This document shows, one piece after another, positions 23,013-33,955 of a stretch of 64,000 nt of DNA. The stretch comes from Calycina herbarum. Its lineage: Eukaryota > Ascomycota > Leotiomycetes > Helotiales > Pezizellaceae. The stretch is from assembly GCA_001414485.1 (NCBI GenBank), contig LLEY01000161.1, positions 62,001 through 126,000 of the forward strand, written 5' to 3'. The position numbers were made by a program, and so were the translations under genes. The notes beneath the pieces are model-generated. The model ran no database searches and was not told where the DNA came from. It saw only the letters and a list, made by a program, of their open reading frames with translations. Numbering within the stretch: the stretch's first letter is position 1; each line of letters starts with the position of its first letter.

Positions 23013-23880
23013 GATAACCAGCTCTTAAGACGCGTTTTAATCGTGGTTATAATTTCTAAAGAGCCTTATACGAAGATTCTAAGCTAATTAGCTCGTAGTT
23101 CTAACTAGTTGAAAATATAAGAGTAAAATACAGTGTTTTAGACTACGACTTCTATAACTTCGACGAAACCGGGTTTATAATAGATGTGATTTACTCTATA
23201 ATAGTTATAACCTATATAGATCGACGTAGTAGAGATAAGGTAGTTTAGCTAGAGAATCGGGAATAGGCTATAGCGATTGCTTATATTAATAGTAAAGGCT
23301 AGAGTATCTCTCTATTTCTAGTAGTTTAGAATAAGAACTATCTTTTAAATTAGTATATAAACAGCGGCCTCCTATCTAACTAGGTTATTAAACCGATAAG
23401 TAATAGATAGATAAATAATAAGACAGGTCTAGAATAGCTGAAATACTTCGATAAATACACTACTACTTATATAAAGAGTCTATATCGAATACTAGTATTA
23501 GATAGATATAAGAGTTACGAATTAGCCGAGTTCTAAGAGTACTATAAGGTATATAATATTATAACTCTTAGACTACCTTCTTATTCGTTCTATCTAACCT
23601 AGCTACTTAATATTAGATACTTTATTATATTAAAGCGAGCGTATAGTCGATAGATTAAGACGTTTATTAAAGCCTATATTAACTATATTATAAAGGTAGA
23701 GTTCTTTCTAGCCTTTATAGCAGTATATAAAGAATCTATAATAGCCTAAAACGCTTAGGCTAGATTTCGTAGAGCTGGCTTAGTACTCTTTAACTTATAA
23801 GTAGTGCTTTTAAAGCTTAATATAAAGTTACGAACTCTAACTCCTTCTAGACCCTCTACTACTAACACTAATCCTTAGGT

Positions 23881-24122
23881 TGTCAAGGGTTACACCTGTG
23901 GAATAAGTCTCGGAGTACTCCAGCGACGCATTCACGTGACCTCGCTTGGCAACGCATGGACGTAACAGAACCTTCGAGAGTACCCTTGGCAGAAACCTCT
24001 AGAAAGAGCTAACTGAGTATATAAGTTAGCAAGGACTCTGACTTAGAAAGGATAATCGAATCTTCTTATACATAGACAGCCTCTATAGTTTAATTCATCA
24101 GCACTTGCTATAAGCCCTGACA
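23881..24122 (+). repeat. G3 5' LTR (242 bp)
   Basis: It carries TGTCAAGGG at the start, CACGTG near 23935, GAGTATATAAGTTAG as a likely TATA region near 24013-24030, and CCTGACA at the end. It holds four of the six RIP-type changes relative to the 3' copy, by my reading. Confidence 0.9.
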
Positions 24123-24299
24123 TTAGATTCGATTTAAAAAACAACGGGCCTTTATAGTAACACTAGAACATATTAGGCTATTTTAGCAACACTGGAATAC
24201 AACGGGCCATTTTAGTAATACTAGAACACATCAGGCCTTTACGGCAACACTGGAACTTATAGGCCATTTCACGGCATTTACGGAACTCACAGACAATAG

Positions 24300-25440
24300 G
24301 AGAACCATAAGAAGGCGGTATGCCGAATCAGCTACCCGCCTAGTTCCTATAGTATATTTAAGAGTAGCGGAATCAGTTAACATCTGCCTAAGAGGACGAT
24401 CGTCTACGGATTACGAATAAGCAAAAGAAGGATAAGGAAGCTCGCTTACGGATGGTCCGCAACGATAATAAACCTGGGAAATCTCTTCCTCCGCTACTGG
24501 AATTCTACGGAGACTTAGACAAGCTAGAAGCTTGGTTATAACAAGCACGAGCCAAAATCGAAGTCGACTACTACGGATATACTAAATACGTTAAGTTTTA
24601 GGCACTTAACGGATCCTTATAGGGTAAGGCGCTCCGTAGAATAGAAGCATAGGTACGGGAACAGGGCAAGCCAGAGCTAGCCAATAGCAGTGATTTCTTA
24701 AGTTAAGTAGAGTTTATGTTTAAAGACCTGTAGGCTAAGGAAAGAGCGCAACGAAAGCTGGAATCCTTCCGCCAGGGCTTAAGACTATTCCTAGAGGTCT
24801 TTATAGAATAGCAAGCCCTGCTTATAGAGTCTAGAGGAGGATCTTAGCCGGACGACGTAAAGAAGGTGTCTCTTAACCGAATCCTTAGTAACGAGTTAGT
24901 TAAGGCGATGATCACAGTTCCTTCTCAACCTAACTTCGAGTCTTACTACTCTATTATTAAAGAAACGGACGACCGCTTAAGAGCTTATAAAGCTCGAACA
25001 TTAAGATCCAGGGCCAAGACTCTCCTAGAAATACCACGGACCTCTTAGAAACGCTCGACGGATACTACACAGTAGGTAACGAGCGGTAATATCACTAACG
25101 GACCGAAAGTCACCTGTAAGGCATCTATAGAGGGCATAGATTAGGAACCGGCACCTGCTAAAGTCTTAACAACTAGTACTAAGCATGCTAAATAGGTGTC
25201 CTAGGAAGAACGAAGCAACCGTGCTTGTACTGGTCGCTGTCTTCGCTACGGAGCTACTGGTCATTTTGTTTAAGAATGTCTGTATAGACTACTAAGGCGA
25301 CCTATAACAGCAGATTCGGTCCGTAAACAGAAGGCAGAGGTTAAGGAAGTAGCGCTAGAATTAGAAGAAGAAGACGGTGATGTCTCCTTGGATTCGGAAA
25401 ACTAGTAGCTCCTGTTAGAAAGCGTAGGCAGGGGCGACGA
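24300..25440 (+). pseudogene. G3 gag with zinc knuckle
   Basis: Reading through a few TAG/TAA codons, the frame shows SLPPLLEFYGDLDKLEAW, the typical gag core YVKFQALNGSLQGKALRR, and helical sequence to about 25050, including the clean stretch 24866-25048. A CCHC zinc knuckle follows near 25240-25285 (CLRYGATGHFVQEC). Gag proteins of this type assemble the cytoplasmic particle that packages the element RNA. Stops fall where Gln or Trp is expected. Confidence 0.8.
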
Positions 25441-28400
25441 AGGGAGTTGTTAACAATAGACACTTAGAGACATTTTAAGTAGGAATATATAGACGAAAAA
25501 CCTCTTCTTATATCGGCTTTAGTAAATGGGGTAGCTACTTCACAAGCTTTAGTAGATTTAGGGTGTTTAGTCTATGGAATTGTTTTAGACTGTTTTATCC
25601 GTCGTTATTAGCTCTCTTGTGTATAAATCATACTAAGGTATTTATAGTTAGTAGAAGGAGTATTAGAGGATGCTGTATCCTAAGCAGTATCTTTTAGTAT
25701 AGATATTAGAGGCTACCAGCAGAAACGGGTTTATGCTTACGTAGTCCCTAAGATCGAGGGCTATGAAATGATTCTAGGAAAATCTTAGTTAAAGAGAGAG
25801 CGAGCTTTACTTAACGCTGCTAAGAGATGCTTGCTCTTCTAAGACTCTAGGTTAGAAGTTTATAGCGAGCTAGAAAAGTCTTACTCCTATAAGCAAGTAA
25901 GCGCAGCCGTCTTCTACTTTCTTATAAATCGAAAACGGAAGCTACAGGTCTTTATAGCAAGCTTTATAGATATTACAAAAGCATTAGCGGAAAAGAAGTA
26001 TACGGACCCATAGACGAAGCTACCTAGCTGGATTAGCCTGGAATTCTATCTAGTATTCGACAGGAAGGAAGCAAATAAGTTACTAGTACATTATAAAGGA
26101 ATTGATTACAGTATTAAGCTCTTATAGACCGAAAACGGATCAGAAGAAACAGTCCCCTAGGGGCCACTCTATAACATGTTACGAGACAAGCTGTTAGTGC
26201 TCCGTAAAACCCTAACAGAGTTACTAGACAAGGAATTTATTCGAGTAAGTAACTCTCTAGCAGCTATGCTAGTACTCTTCGTATAAAAGCTAGGAGGGGG
26301 TCTACGGTTCTGTTACAACTACTGAGTACTGAATAAGTTAACTTGTAAGGACCGCTACCCTTTACCTTTAATCTAAGAGACACTTAACTGGATTAGGAAA
26401 GCTAAGTGGTTTATAAAAATAGATGTTATTACTGCCTTTTATAAGATACGGATTAAGGAGGGAGACGAGTGGAAAACGGCTTTCCGGACACGCTTTAGGC
26501 TTTTTAAATAGCTTATTACCCCTTTTAGGCTTGCGAATGCTTCTAGCACTTTCTAGCGGTATATTAATCATACGCTTTAAGAGTTCTTAGACGACTTTGT
26601 CTTAGCATATGTCGACGATGTCTTAGTCTTTATAGACGGCACCCGTAACTAGCACCGCGAGTATGTCTATAAAGTAATACAAAGGCTTTAAGATGCTAGG
26701 CTACAGCTTAATATTAACAAGTGCGAATTTGAAGTATAGTCTACAAAGTACCTTAGGTTTATTATAGAAGTAGGGAAAGGTTTATAGATAGACCCAGCTA
26801 AAATATAGGCTATTATAGATTAGAAAGCACTAATAACAGCAAAAGGCGTCCTTAGCTTCCTAGGATTTGCGAATTTCTATCGACGGTTTATTAAGGACTT
26901 TTCACAGATTATAGCTCCTCTCTATAGTCTTGTTAAAAAGGATATATCCTTCTAATAGATAGACGAAGCGAATAGAGCCTTCGAACAGTTAAAGCAGGCC
27001 TTTACAGAGGCCCCAGTACTAGCTTAGTTTAACCTAGATCACGAGACGGTCCTAGAGACAGACTCCTCTAGATATTGCTTAGGAGGCGTGCTCTCTTAAG
27101 TAAAGAATAGCGTCTTACGGCCTGTAGCCTTCTTCTTAAAGAAACACGCACCTACTGAATGTAATTACCTAATATATAACAAGGAGTTATTAGCTATTAT
27201 TCGTTGCCTTAAGAAATAGGAAGCGGAGTTAAAAAGTATTAGGCAGTTTATAGTACTTACAGATCATAAGAATCTTAAGTACTTTACAACAGTCTATAAA
27301 CTGTCCGAAAGACAAATGCGGTAGCAGTTAATACTTAGCAAGTTTAACCTAATTATCTAATACCGCCTAGGCAAAGAGGGAGGACTGCTAGATGTACTAA
27401 TAAGGAGAGACCAGGACCTCCTAGAGGAGGGAGATGAACGCCTTAATTATAGGATAGTATAATTAATTCTAGACGGAATAATTTAAGGAAATACTATACG
27501 GCTAGCACCAGTGTTAGTAAACGGGAGGAATCAAGTAAGCGACGTAGCGACATAGCAAGCGTTTATAGACCAACTACGGAACCTCTAAGAAGAGGGAAAG
27601 GTATAGGACAAGGACTTTAGGCGTCTTACAGACACCGTCTGCTAAGGAGATAGAGTGTTTCCAGCAGACCTCGCTTCTCTAGTTAAAGTCTCTGTCTCTA
27701 ACTGCTTAGTTGATAAGAACGGTGATTTATAGTTTAGAGGCAGACTATAGGTCCCCGACTATAAGCTACTATAGACCGCAATTATATAGGAACTCTATGA
27801 TTCTACACTTACGGGCCATCCTAGCAAGAATAGGATAATTGTAATAGTCTTAAGGGAGTTCTTCTAGCTAAACCTACAGACTATAGTTAAGCAGTTTGTC
27901 TATAATTGTAGAGTTTACAGACGTACCAAGGTCTAGAGAGATCGTAAACAAGGCCTGCTTCGTCTATTACCAATTCCTAAGCAGTAATAGTAGGAGATCT
28001 CTGTCGACTTTATTAGACCACTACCTATAAGTAAAGGCTCTAATATAATAGCAGTGTTCACAGACCGTTTAGGCAAAGGGGTGCTCCTCGCAGCCTATAA
28101 CTCGACTATATTATCAGAGGAATTTGCTCGCTTATTTATTACTACACACTATAGCTTACATGGACTACCAAGAGCAATAGTGTCTGATAGGGGCCTGTAA
28201 TTCATTAGACGAGCATAGAAGACGCTTTATAACTTCTTACGGATTAAACAACGGATCTCTACAGCCTTCTATCCACAAACTGACGGGTTAACGGAACGGG
28301 CAAATACTAAAGTCGAGACGCTTCTACAGCAGTGGATTAATATAGCTTAGGACGACTGGGCCGACTGGCTGCCAGTAGTATAGCTAGCTTTTAACAGACG

Positions 28401-29073
28401 GGATTCAACATCAACGGGTGTAAGCCCCTTCTAACTCAGCCACGGCTATCTATTACAGACTATCGACCCCTTAACAGACGTCGTAGCACCCGTAAACACA
28501 AAAACACCAATTTAAAAGGGCGAAGCAATAGTAGCAAAGATTAAGGCTATTATAGAATAGGCACAATCATCAATGGCAAGGGCATAACAAGACTAGGAGA
28601 CTTAAGCAAATCGTTCACGGAATACCGCTCCTACGTATAAGGTTGGAGACAAGGTTTACTTAAGCTTACGGAATATACAGACAGACAGGGCTAGTAAGAA
28701 ACTAGACGCTCGATCCGCCAAGTTCACAGTTATCGAGGTTATTAGCCCGTCTGTATATAGGCTAGACACCCTACCTAGTATCTACAATGTCTTTAATATA
28801 GACTTATTAAGGCCAGCAGCTACAGACCCGCTGCCTAGTTAAATTACAGACGATAATCAACCACCTATAATATTAGTAGACAATACTACAGAATGGCAAG
28901 TTGAAAGAATACTAGGTCAACGACAAAAGAAGCTCCTAGAGAAAGGCTCTCGTACTCGACTCGAGTATAAGGTTAAATGGACAGGATACGTAAACCTAAC
29001 ATAGGAACCTGCTACTAAGTTAGAGGACACAGTAGCCCTAGACACCTACCTTCAAGAGCAGGAAGGGGGGTAA
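25441..29073 (+). pseudogene. G3 pol (protease, RT, RNase H, integrase, chromodomain)
   Basis: Protease-like ALVDLGC lies near 25545-25565. Reverse transcriptase covers about 26200-26830: KEFIRVSNSLAAMLVLFVQK region, [29 protein letters not shown], and an intact YVDD at about 26608-26620. RNase H follows ([35 protein letters not shown]). The integrase has the core DRLGKGVLL, SDRGLQFIRRA and YPQTDGLTERANTKVE near 28060-28310, then a GPY-like segment (KVGDKVYLSLRNIQT). A chromodomain with EYKVKWTGY lies at 28965-28990 and the frame ends at TAA near 29071. This is the best-preserved pol in the window, but it still holds many in-frame stops. Confidence 0.85.
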
Positions 29074-29315
29074 TGTCAAGGGTTACACCCGTGGAATAAG
29101 TCTCGGAGTACTCCAGCGACGCATTCACGTGACCTCGCTTAGCAACGCATGGACGTAACAGAACCTTCGAGAGTACCCTTGGCAGAAACCTCTAGAAAGA
29201 GCTAACTGAGTATATAAGTTGGCAAGGACTCTGACTTAGAAAGGACAATCGAATCTTCTTATACATAGACAGCCTCTGTAGTTCAATTCATCAGCACTTG
29301 CTATAAGCCCTGACA
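29074..29315 (+). repeat. G3 3' LTR (242 bp)
   Basis: Less mutated copy of the LTR, keeping CA/TG at most positions where the 5' copy has TA. Confidence 0.9.
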
Positions 29316-29879
29316 TAGGTCTCCTAGACCTCTTCTAACCTAACTAAAGCTCTTTTATAAACAACACTTGTTAGAAATCGAATTACCTGTTATTAAGAGA
29401 GCTTACTAACTCTACTCTTCGAGATAGTTACTATATTAGCTAAGAGTATAGAGCGAATAGCCTATGAGATAACCCTTCTGTCTACTAAGGTATATACTCT
29501 TTAAGCAGCTAACGAAGCCTTAAGCAAACGCCGTAGAGCTAAAAAGGCTCGTATCTGTTAAGAGAGTATACTTATAGTAGAGGATACATAGGATATTATA
29601 GCCTAGAAGGATATAGATAAGCAGACACGACGCGACGTATATACGGCGGGGGATAGTCGTAAGAAGGGTTAACCGTCTAAGCGACACTGTGGAATCTGTA
29701 GAAAAGCTGGTTACAACGTACGAACTTGTTAAGAGGCTGTAGATATATCTAGTTCCTCGGATTCCGAGTAGTTTTAGTTAATTTAATACGTTGTAGTTGA
29801 TTTATTAATATTCTAAGTTTAATACTAAGGAAAACTGATCCGGTTCCTAATATAATCCGGGTTCTAATAAACCACGTTA

Positions 29880-30010
29880 TATATTAGTAAGTTAATTAAT
29901 TATTAATTAGATTAGATTATCTTATAATTAATACCTAAGAACTCTTGATTAGATTAGATTAATAGCTATTAATCTAATCTAATCTAATCATTTCTTACAC
30001 TGTTAGTAAT
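29880..30010. repeat. AT-rich spacer with an ATTAGATT palindrome
   Basis: Just outside copy B, 29948-29990 forms a palindrome of GATTAGATTAGATTAATAGC and its inverse. Similar units occur at about 14745-14815. No gene. Confidence 0.6.
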
Positions 30011-31825
30011 ATTCACATGTTTTAGTTGAGTTTATGCTCAGTGTTATTAAGATCTGTGGCTGTATTGGTGTCATCATTTTTGGAACTATCGTGGCATGTG
30101 GAGGAGTTGGAGATCAAGGATACCTTGAGGCAAAGTATTATAAGCTGTCTATCCCTTTTCAGTTCTTGTTACAGTAAGAGGATGTTTCAAATTCGCTGCT
30201 TTCTTCAATGGAAATATATGCTGATATGCTGGTAGGGCATGACCCGGGCGCGTTCGCGAATGGCTTTAAAGGATTTTGTTCCGTTTTTGTTGTCAGCGCG
30301 TTTTCTTTTGGTGGAACGGGTAAAAATTCCCTTGAATTCTATTTCGCTTATTTTTCAGGTTACCCCTGAAAATGATTGACTTTCAGATCGCTGACTTTCT
30401 GCCTATATACTAGAACTCATTGGCCTCACTGCGGCAGAGGCTTCGAATCCACAGAAAAGTCTCCCACAAGCTACTAAGCAAGTCTTCTGACGAATCCCTT
30501 TCTTCTATGTTGTTTCCCTATTCATTGTTGGCTTACTCGTCCCTTGCACCAACGAAAATTTGCTTAACTCTGGAGCAAATTCAAAATACAGCCCTTTTGT
30601 CATTGCGGTCCGACTGGCCAGAGTTAAAGCACTACCATCGATATTCAACGCTAAGTGAGAGTCTCGAGAAAGAGTTTCCTGACCCCTAACACGACTAGGG
30701 AGGAGGGGGTGGAGGAAACTCTTTCTTAAAAGCAGTTTGCTGATGTCGAGGTTCTGAAACGGTAATTATCACTGTATCACTTATAAGCGTTGCAAACCCT
30801 TGCGCATTTGGTTTAACGCGAACCGTAGGTAATGGGGACACTGTTCCCCCACTTTCTTTCTCTTGAATCATTCTTAAAGCCCAGCTTTTCCCTGTTCCAT
30901 ATCCGAAGACATTTCTTAATAAGTAAATACTGACTCCCCCATCTTCTAGATGCAAGTTCTCGTAGAATGAGGCATGACACTAAATTTCCTAGGCTACGTC
31001 GACTTGGGAGGGCGTCCTCTCTGGGGTGTTTTACTACAACTAGCTTTTGGATTACTCGCATTCATCGGTTTATCCAACCGTCGAGGCATAGTTTTCAACT
31101 GGCTTCTTGCACTCTCGGGTCTCATTCTTTTTCATCTGGGGTTCAACTTGTCTCTCTCACATTAGATTCCGGCATGCATGGAAAGTCCAAGGTAAGTGAG
31201 ATTCTGTAGGACAAGCCCCCCTATTCTGGTCGTTTGAGCAGCTAGGAGATATTCTTGTTACACTCCCGACTCTCAAAGAGTGACTGACTATGGGATTTGC
31301 TGAAACAGGGCACCTCAAAGCCGAACTGCCATATGAAGCTATTTTTGGGGTGGCCGGCAGTTGGTACCGACTGATACTTTGTTCTTTATGCATGATTGCT
31401 ACCTTTTATGTTGCACTCTTCTTAAGCTTCTCCTGCTATTTGTGCCAAATTTTGTAAAGTAATTGACTTGATTGTTCTAGCCTGTTAGGAGAAACCCAGA
31501 CGCCGAGACGTTTTTCACGACATATCTTGTAAGTCAAATTCCCTCGACTTTTCCCTATATTCCTTCATGAGGCTATGAACATCCTTCTTGTCCTCTTCTC
31601 GGGGAAGAAAGCTGACCCCCGCATCTTGGGAAATAGGCGGCACCTATTATCATCGCTTTGTACTTTGGATGGAAGATTTACAAACGTGATTGGAAAATCT
31701 GGATTGGAGCTTATGACATGGACATTACTTCTGGCAGGAGATCATCAGTTTTGGATCCAGAAAACATGTCTTTAAAGAAGACATGGAGGAATGCTCCCAT
31801 GAGGGCTTTGAGGGCGCTCTTCTAG
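30011..31825 (+). pseudogene. Amino-acid permease (AAT/YAT family), 5'-truncated and broken
   Basis: Inferred exon pieces: 30025-30139 (VEFMLSVIKI, IIFGTIVACGGVGDQGY), 30236-30319 (HDPGAFANGFKGFCSVF, SAFSFGGT), 30414-30654 (ELIGLTAAEASNPQKSLP, SKYSPFVIAV), about 30957-31191 (FLGYVDLGGRPLWGVLLQLA, HIRFRHAWKVQ), 31309 to about 31424 (AELPYEAIFGVAGSWY), about 31483-31530 (NPDAETFFTTYL) and 31637-31825 (WKIYKRDWKIW, SLKKTWRNAPMRALRALF, stop). These are successive segments of a fungal plasma-membrane amino-acid/H+ symporter. Defects: the first five or so transmembrane segments are missing; the first intron has AT instead of GT at 30140; there is a TGA in exon 3; a one-base frameshift lies near 31125; and the SVLSVGNSS region is replaced by 30655-30950. 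The 5' loss abuts the repeat block. Confidence 0.88.
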
Positions 31826-31907
31826 ATCAGACCTTGGTCTCGGTGGCAGGTGGTAGCTTTCTAATATATGTAGCAATGGATACACAGCACACCAGAATAA
31901 AGCCTTA

Positions 31908-33160
31908 CGAGCCCGTCGTCAAAAGTCTGTGCTTTTCAGGGTATCGCAACCACGATAATTGATTTAATTAGGTGTTGACCACCCACACCGCTCTACTAAT
32001 ACATGAACCCAGTGCTCCTGCTTATCAATTAATTCATTGATCCATTTTTGTGGGATTTTATCCCATTCTTCTAGTACAAATTGCCGCATTTCTGCCTCAG
32101 TAGTAGGCTGCTTACGCCTCCTGTGAAGCGACTGCTTGATCCACCTCCAGCATTTCTCAATCGGGTTCATATCAGGACTTGTAGAAGGGTGTGGCATTAA
32201 GATAATCCCATGCTTTGTTCGGTATTGCGCACAGCAGTTCCTTGTCGACTTATGGCCGTGAGCTGAATTACCATCCTCCATAAACAATGGCTCTAAACCA
32301 AGAGTATGTGTATGGATCCCAAAATCTTCTAAAATCGACTCAATATGCGGAGTCAAGACTTGCCCTAGGTAGTCCTTTTGAGTAAAGGCTCCCATCTTGC
32401 CAGATCCATCTACAAATACCAAAGGACTCTTGTAATTGTATCCAATAGCTCCCCAGGCATTTACTGGTGTCGTATGCCCTCGGTGGAATTGGTGTTGGAT
32501 ACAGTTGTCGCAAAACCGCTCATAGAGATTCCGTGTAACCCTTTGCTTTACTGTACGTCCACCAACCAAGAAGGTAACCTCATCTGACCATAAAACTACC
32601 CTCCACTCAACCTCTTTCCGCCAGAATATATGCCCAAGCCCCCAGATCATTCGTTTGTTTGCTTGAAGGAGTGTAAGGTAGGGCTTTTGGCATGCTACAC
32701 ATCGAAAGTAGCCAGCTTCTTTAAGGCGCCGTTCGAGGGTTTCGGCACTACACTCTAATTTGAGCTCATCGTGAAGTCGCACATAGTCGAGGATCCGATG
32801 CTCCCAAGAATCACTACAATATGCAATAATCCAACGAATTTGAAGGTCATTTAAGAGACGTGGTCGCCCAGTTCGAGTAGGCCGTGCGCGTTCTGGGGCC
32901 TCATAATTAAGGACTCGACGGATTGAGGAGTAGCCAAGGTTGTAGCGTTCCATAAGCTTTGGAATAGGGATAGCAGCGTAGTTGAAAAGCTGGCGTATCG
33001 CCTCTTTGTGTTTAGTAAGGATTTCGAAGCCTGGAAGGTGCTCTAGCATTGGAGGTGTAGAAGCCATAATTCATAAATTGTGGTGGGGTAAAAAATCGAG
33101 GTTATCGTAATCTACTCGCTAAAAGAGCCTATAAGACACAGACTTTTGACGACGGGCTCG
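31908..33160 (-). mobile_element. Tc1/mariner-type DNA transposon, apparently intact
   Basis: The ends are perfect inverted repeats of about 24 bp (CGAGCCCGTCGTCAAAAGTC...), flanked by TTA on each side (31905-31907, 33161-33163). The element is 1253 bp and encodes one uninterrupted transposase. It keeps CA/TG throughout, so it has escaped RIP and may be a recent arrival. It lies about 80 bp downstream of the permease stop. Confidence 0.9.
31964..33067 (-). CDS. Tc1/mariner-like transposase, 367 aa
   Basis: One open frame from the ATG at 33067. The N-terminal third has a helix-turn-helix (IPKLMERYNLGYSSIRRVLN), then a GRPRLL hinge typical of Tc1-like DNA-binding domains and a second helical region. 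The catalytic triad can be read as D in VVLWSDEVTF (about residue 160), D in LFMEDGNSAHG, and E in SPDMNPIEKCW, with 38 residues between the last two by my count. The length is normal for the superfamily. The enzyme would cut at the terminal repeats and insert the element at TA-containing sites in the nucleus. No frameshift or stop is seen, so it may be active. Whether a promoter exists is unknown. Confidence 0.92.
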   Translation of the reverse strand: MASTPPMLEHLPGFEILTKHKEAIRQLFNYAAIPIPKLMERYNLGYSSIRRVLNYEAPERARPTRTGRPRLLNDLQIRWIIAYCSDSWEHRILDYVRLHDELKLECSAETLERRLKEAGYFRCVACQKPYLTLLQANKRMIWGLGHIFWRKEVEWRVVLWSDEVTFLVGGRTVKQRVTRNLYERFCDNCIQHQFHRGHTTPVNAWGAIGYNYKSPLVFVDGSGKMGAFTQKDYLGQVLTPHIESILEDFGIHTHTLGLEPLFMEDGNSAHGHKSTRNCCAQYRTKHGIILMPHPSTSPDMNPIEKCWRWIKQSLHRRRKQPTTEAEMRQFVLEEWDKIPQKWINELIDKQEHWVHVLVERCGWSTPN

Positions 33161-33163
33161 TTA

Positions 33164-33646
33164 CGTACCAGATTCAGATATATCTGTAATATCTGGGAAT
33201 ACAATCCATAGTACTTTAAAGTGAAAATGAACACTTTGCCGTGTCATATTCATTTAAACCAATAAAGAGCAAGTACTATTTCGCTAATGTAAAGGAGAAT
33301 ACTGCTTTGCTATGCAATTATTCTTAGAAGAGGTAGCATTGAATTTGTCAGACCCTTTCCTGAGAAGGAAAGTTTTGATGTTCATGGCCAACAATGTATG
33401 TTTATTAAGTAAAGTACATGCATGCATGGGTGTAATTCGCAACCTGCAAGCTAGGGTATCGCGTCCGTGAAAAAAAAGCCCCAAAGAAACCATCAATATA
33501 CACTAAATGTCATCGTCTGGGTCAACCCTAGGTCTGGAAAGAGAGAAACGTATGAGAAACACCTGGTACCAAACATCTTCCACCCCTAGCCAGCGAGTCC
33601 CCGAATCATGAGAAGTCAAATATCAAGATTGAAATCTTAGACATCC
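33164..33646. other. Intergenic, nothing recognised
   Basis: Ordinary unique-looking sequence between the transposon and the 3' end of the SUMO gene. The small minus-strand frame at 33284-33496 has no family features. Confidence 0.5.
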
Positions 33647-33955
33647 TCAATAGCACGGCATGACGCCCCCCAGTTGCTCGAGGAATGCCTCGATGATATC
33701 CTCGTCCTCCATTCCCATCGATTCTGGCGTGTCGGTCTTCTGGAGTCTTTGACCTTCAAAAAAGAAACGATAAGTACCAGGCACTTTTCCTTGGCTTTTG
33801 TCAAAGGCGTGCATCAATTTCTCGAGTTTCATTCCCTGTTTGGCCTTGAATATGACTTCTTGGCCTCCTTGATCTTTGACCTTCAATGATAACAGGACTG
33901 GACCTTCGGGTTTCAATTCGGGCTTCTCCTTAGGTTGGTTTTCAATGTCCGACAT
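33647..33955 (-). CDS. smt3: SUMO (Smt3-type ubiquitin-like modifier)
   Basis: The product is 102 aa from MSDIENQPKEK at 33955; an in-frame ATG five codons upstream (33970) is possible but unlike the family start. A flexible charged N-tail is followed by the beta-grasp fold (LLSLKVKDQGGQEVIFK, KLEKLMHAFDKSQGK, YRFFFEGQRL, DTPESMGMEDEDIIE). It ends LEQLGGVMPCY: the diglycine that is conjugated to lysines, plus a five-residue tail removed by a Ulp protease. The protein acts as a covalent modifier in nucleus and cytoplasm. The coding part has no intron, which is unusual for filamentous fungi, where SUMO genes are usually spliced. The sequence is more divergent than typical Smt3, so it could be a second SUMO paralogue. 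Confidence 0.88.
   Translation of the reverse strand: MSDIENQPKEKPELKPEGPVLLSLKVKDQGGQEVIFKAKQGMKLEKLMHAFDKSQGKVPGTYRFFFEGQRLQKTDTPESMGMEDEDIIEAFLEQLGGVMPCY

Larger units (their letters stand above)
23881..29315 (+). mobile_element. Ty3/gypsy retrotransposon G3, complete, lightly RIP-mutated
   Basis: The two 242-bp LTRs (23881-24122, 29074-29315) run TGTCAAGGG to CCTGACA and differ at six positions, all transitions (about 97.5% identity). The duplication TAGGT is exact (23876-23880, 29316-29320), and the copy B transposase resumes in frame. A polypurine run (GGAAGGGGGG) precedes the 3' LTR. Composition is clearly less degraded than in G1 or G2, so this is one of the youngest insertions in the block. 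Confidence 0.92.
15191..29877 (+). mobile_element. Fot1/pogo-type transposon copy B, split by two gypsy elements
   Basis: The left end is ACGTAGTTTATTAGAACC, continuing to about 42 bp; the right end is its inverse (GGTTCTAATAAACCACGT). They differ only by RIP-type transitions and are flanked by TA. Removing G1 (15631-23012) and G3 (23881-29315) leaves about 1.87 kb. The transposase runs about 15290-15630, 23013-23880 and 29321-29770. It includes NFDETGF (around 23158), LDRYKSYELAEF, coiled-coil stretches near 29400-29600, and a C-terminal CGICRKAGYNVRTC zinc knuckle. It has many RIP stops. The paralogues in copies A and C confirm the unbroken sequence at each insertion point. Confidence 0.88.

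Noticed and set aside
26368..26571. 67-codon minus-strand frame
   Set aside because: It is antisense to the reverse-transcriptase region of G3 and shows no own features.
30695..30955. Minus-strand frame of 86 codons inside the permease pseudogene
   Set aside because: It fills the gap where a permease segment is missing but resembles no family, and its poly-Pro end is a by-product of a purine tract. A 14-bp inverted repeat at 30668-30728 (AGAAAGAGTTTCCT and inverse) hints at a small rearrangement, but I cannot show a gene.
32378..32587. 69-codon plus-strand frame
   Set aside because: It is a shadow of the intact Tc1/mariner transposase on the minus strand.
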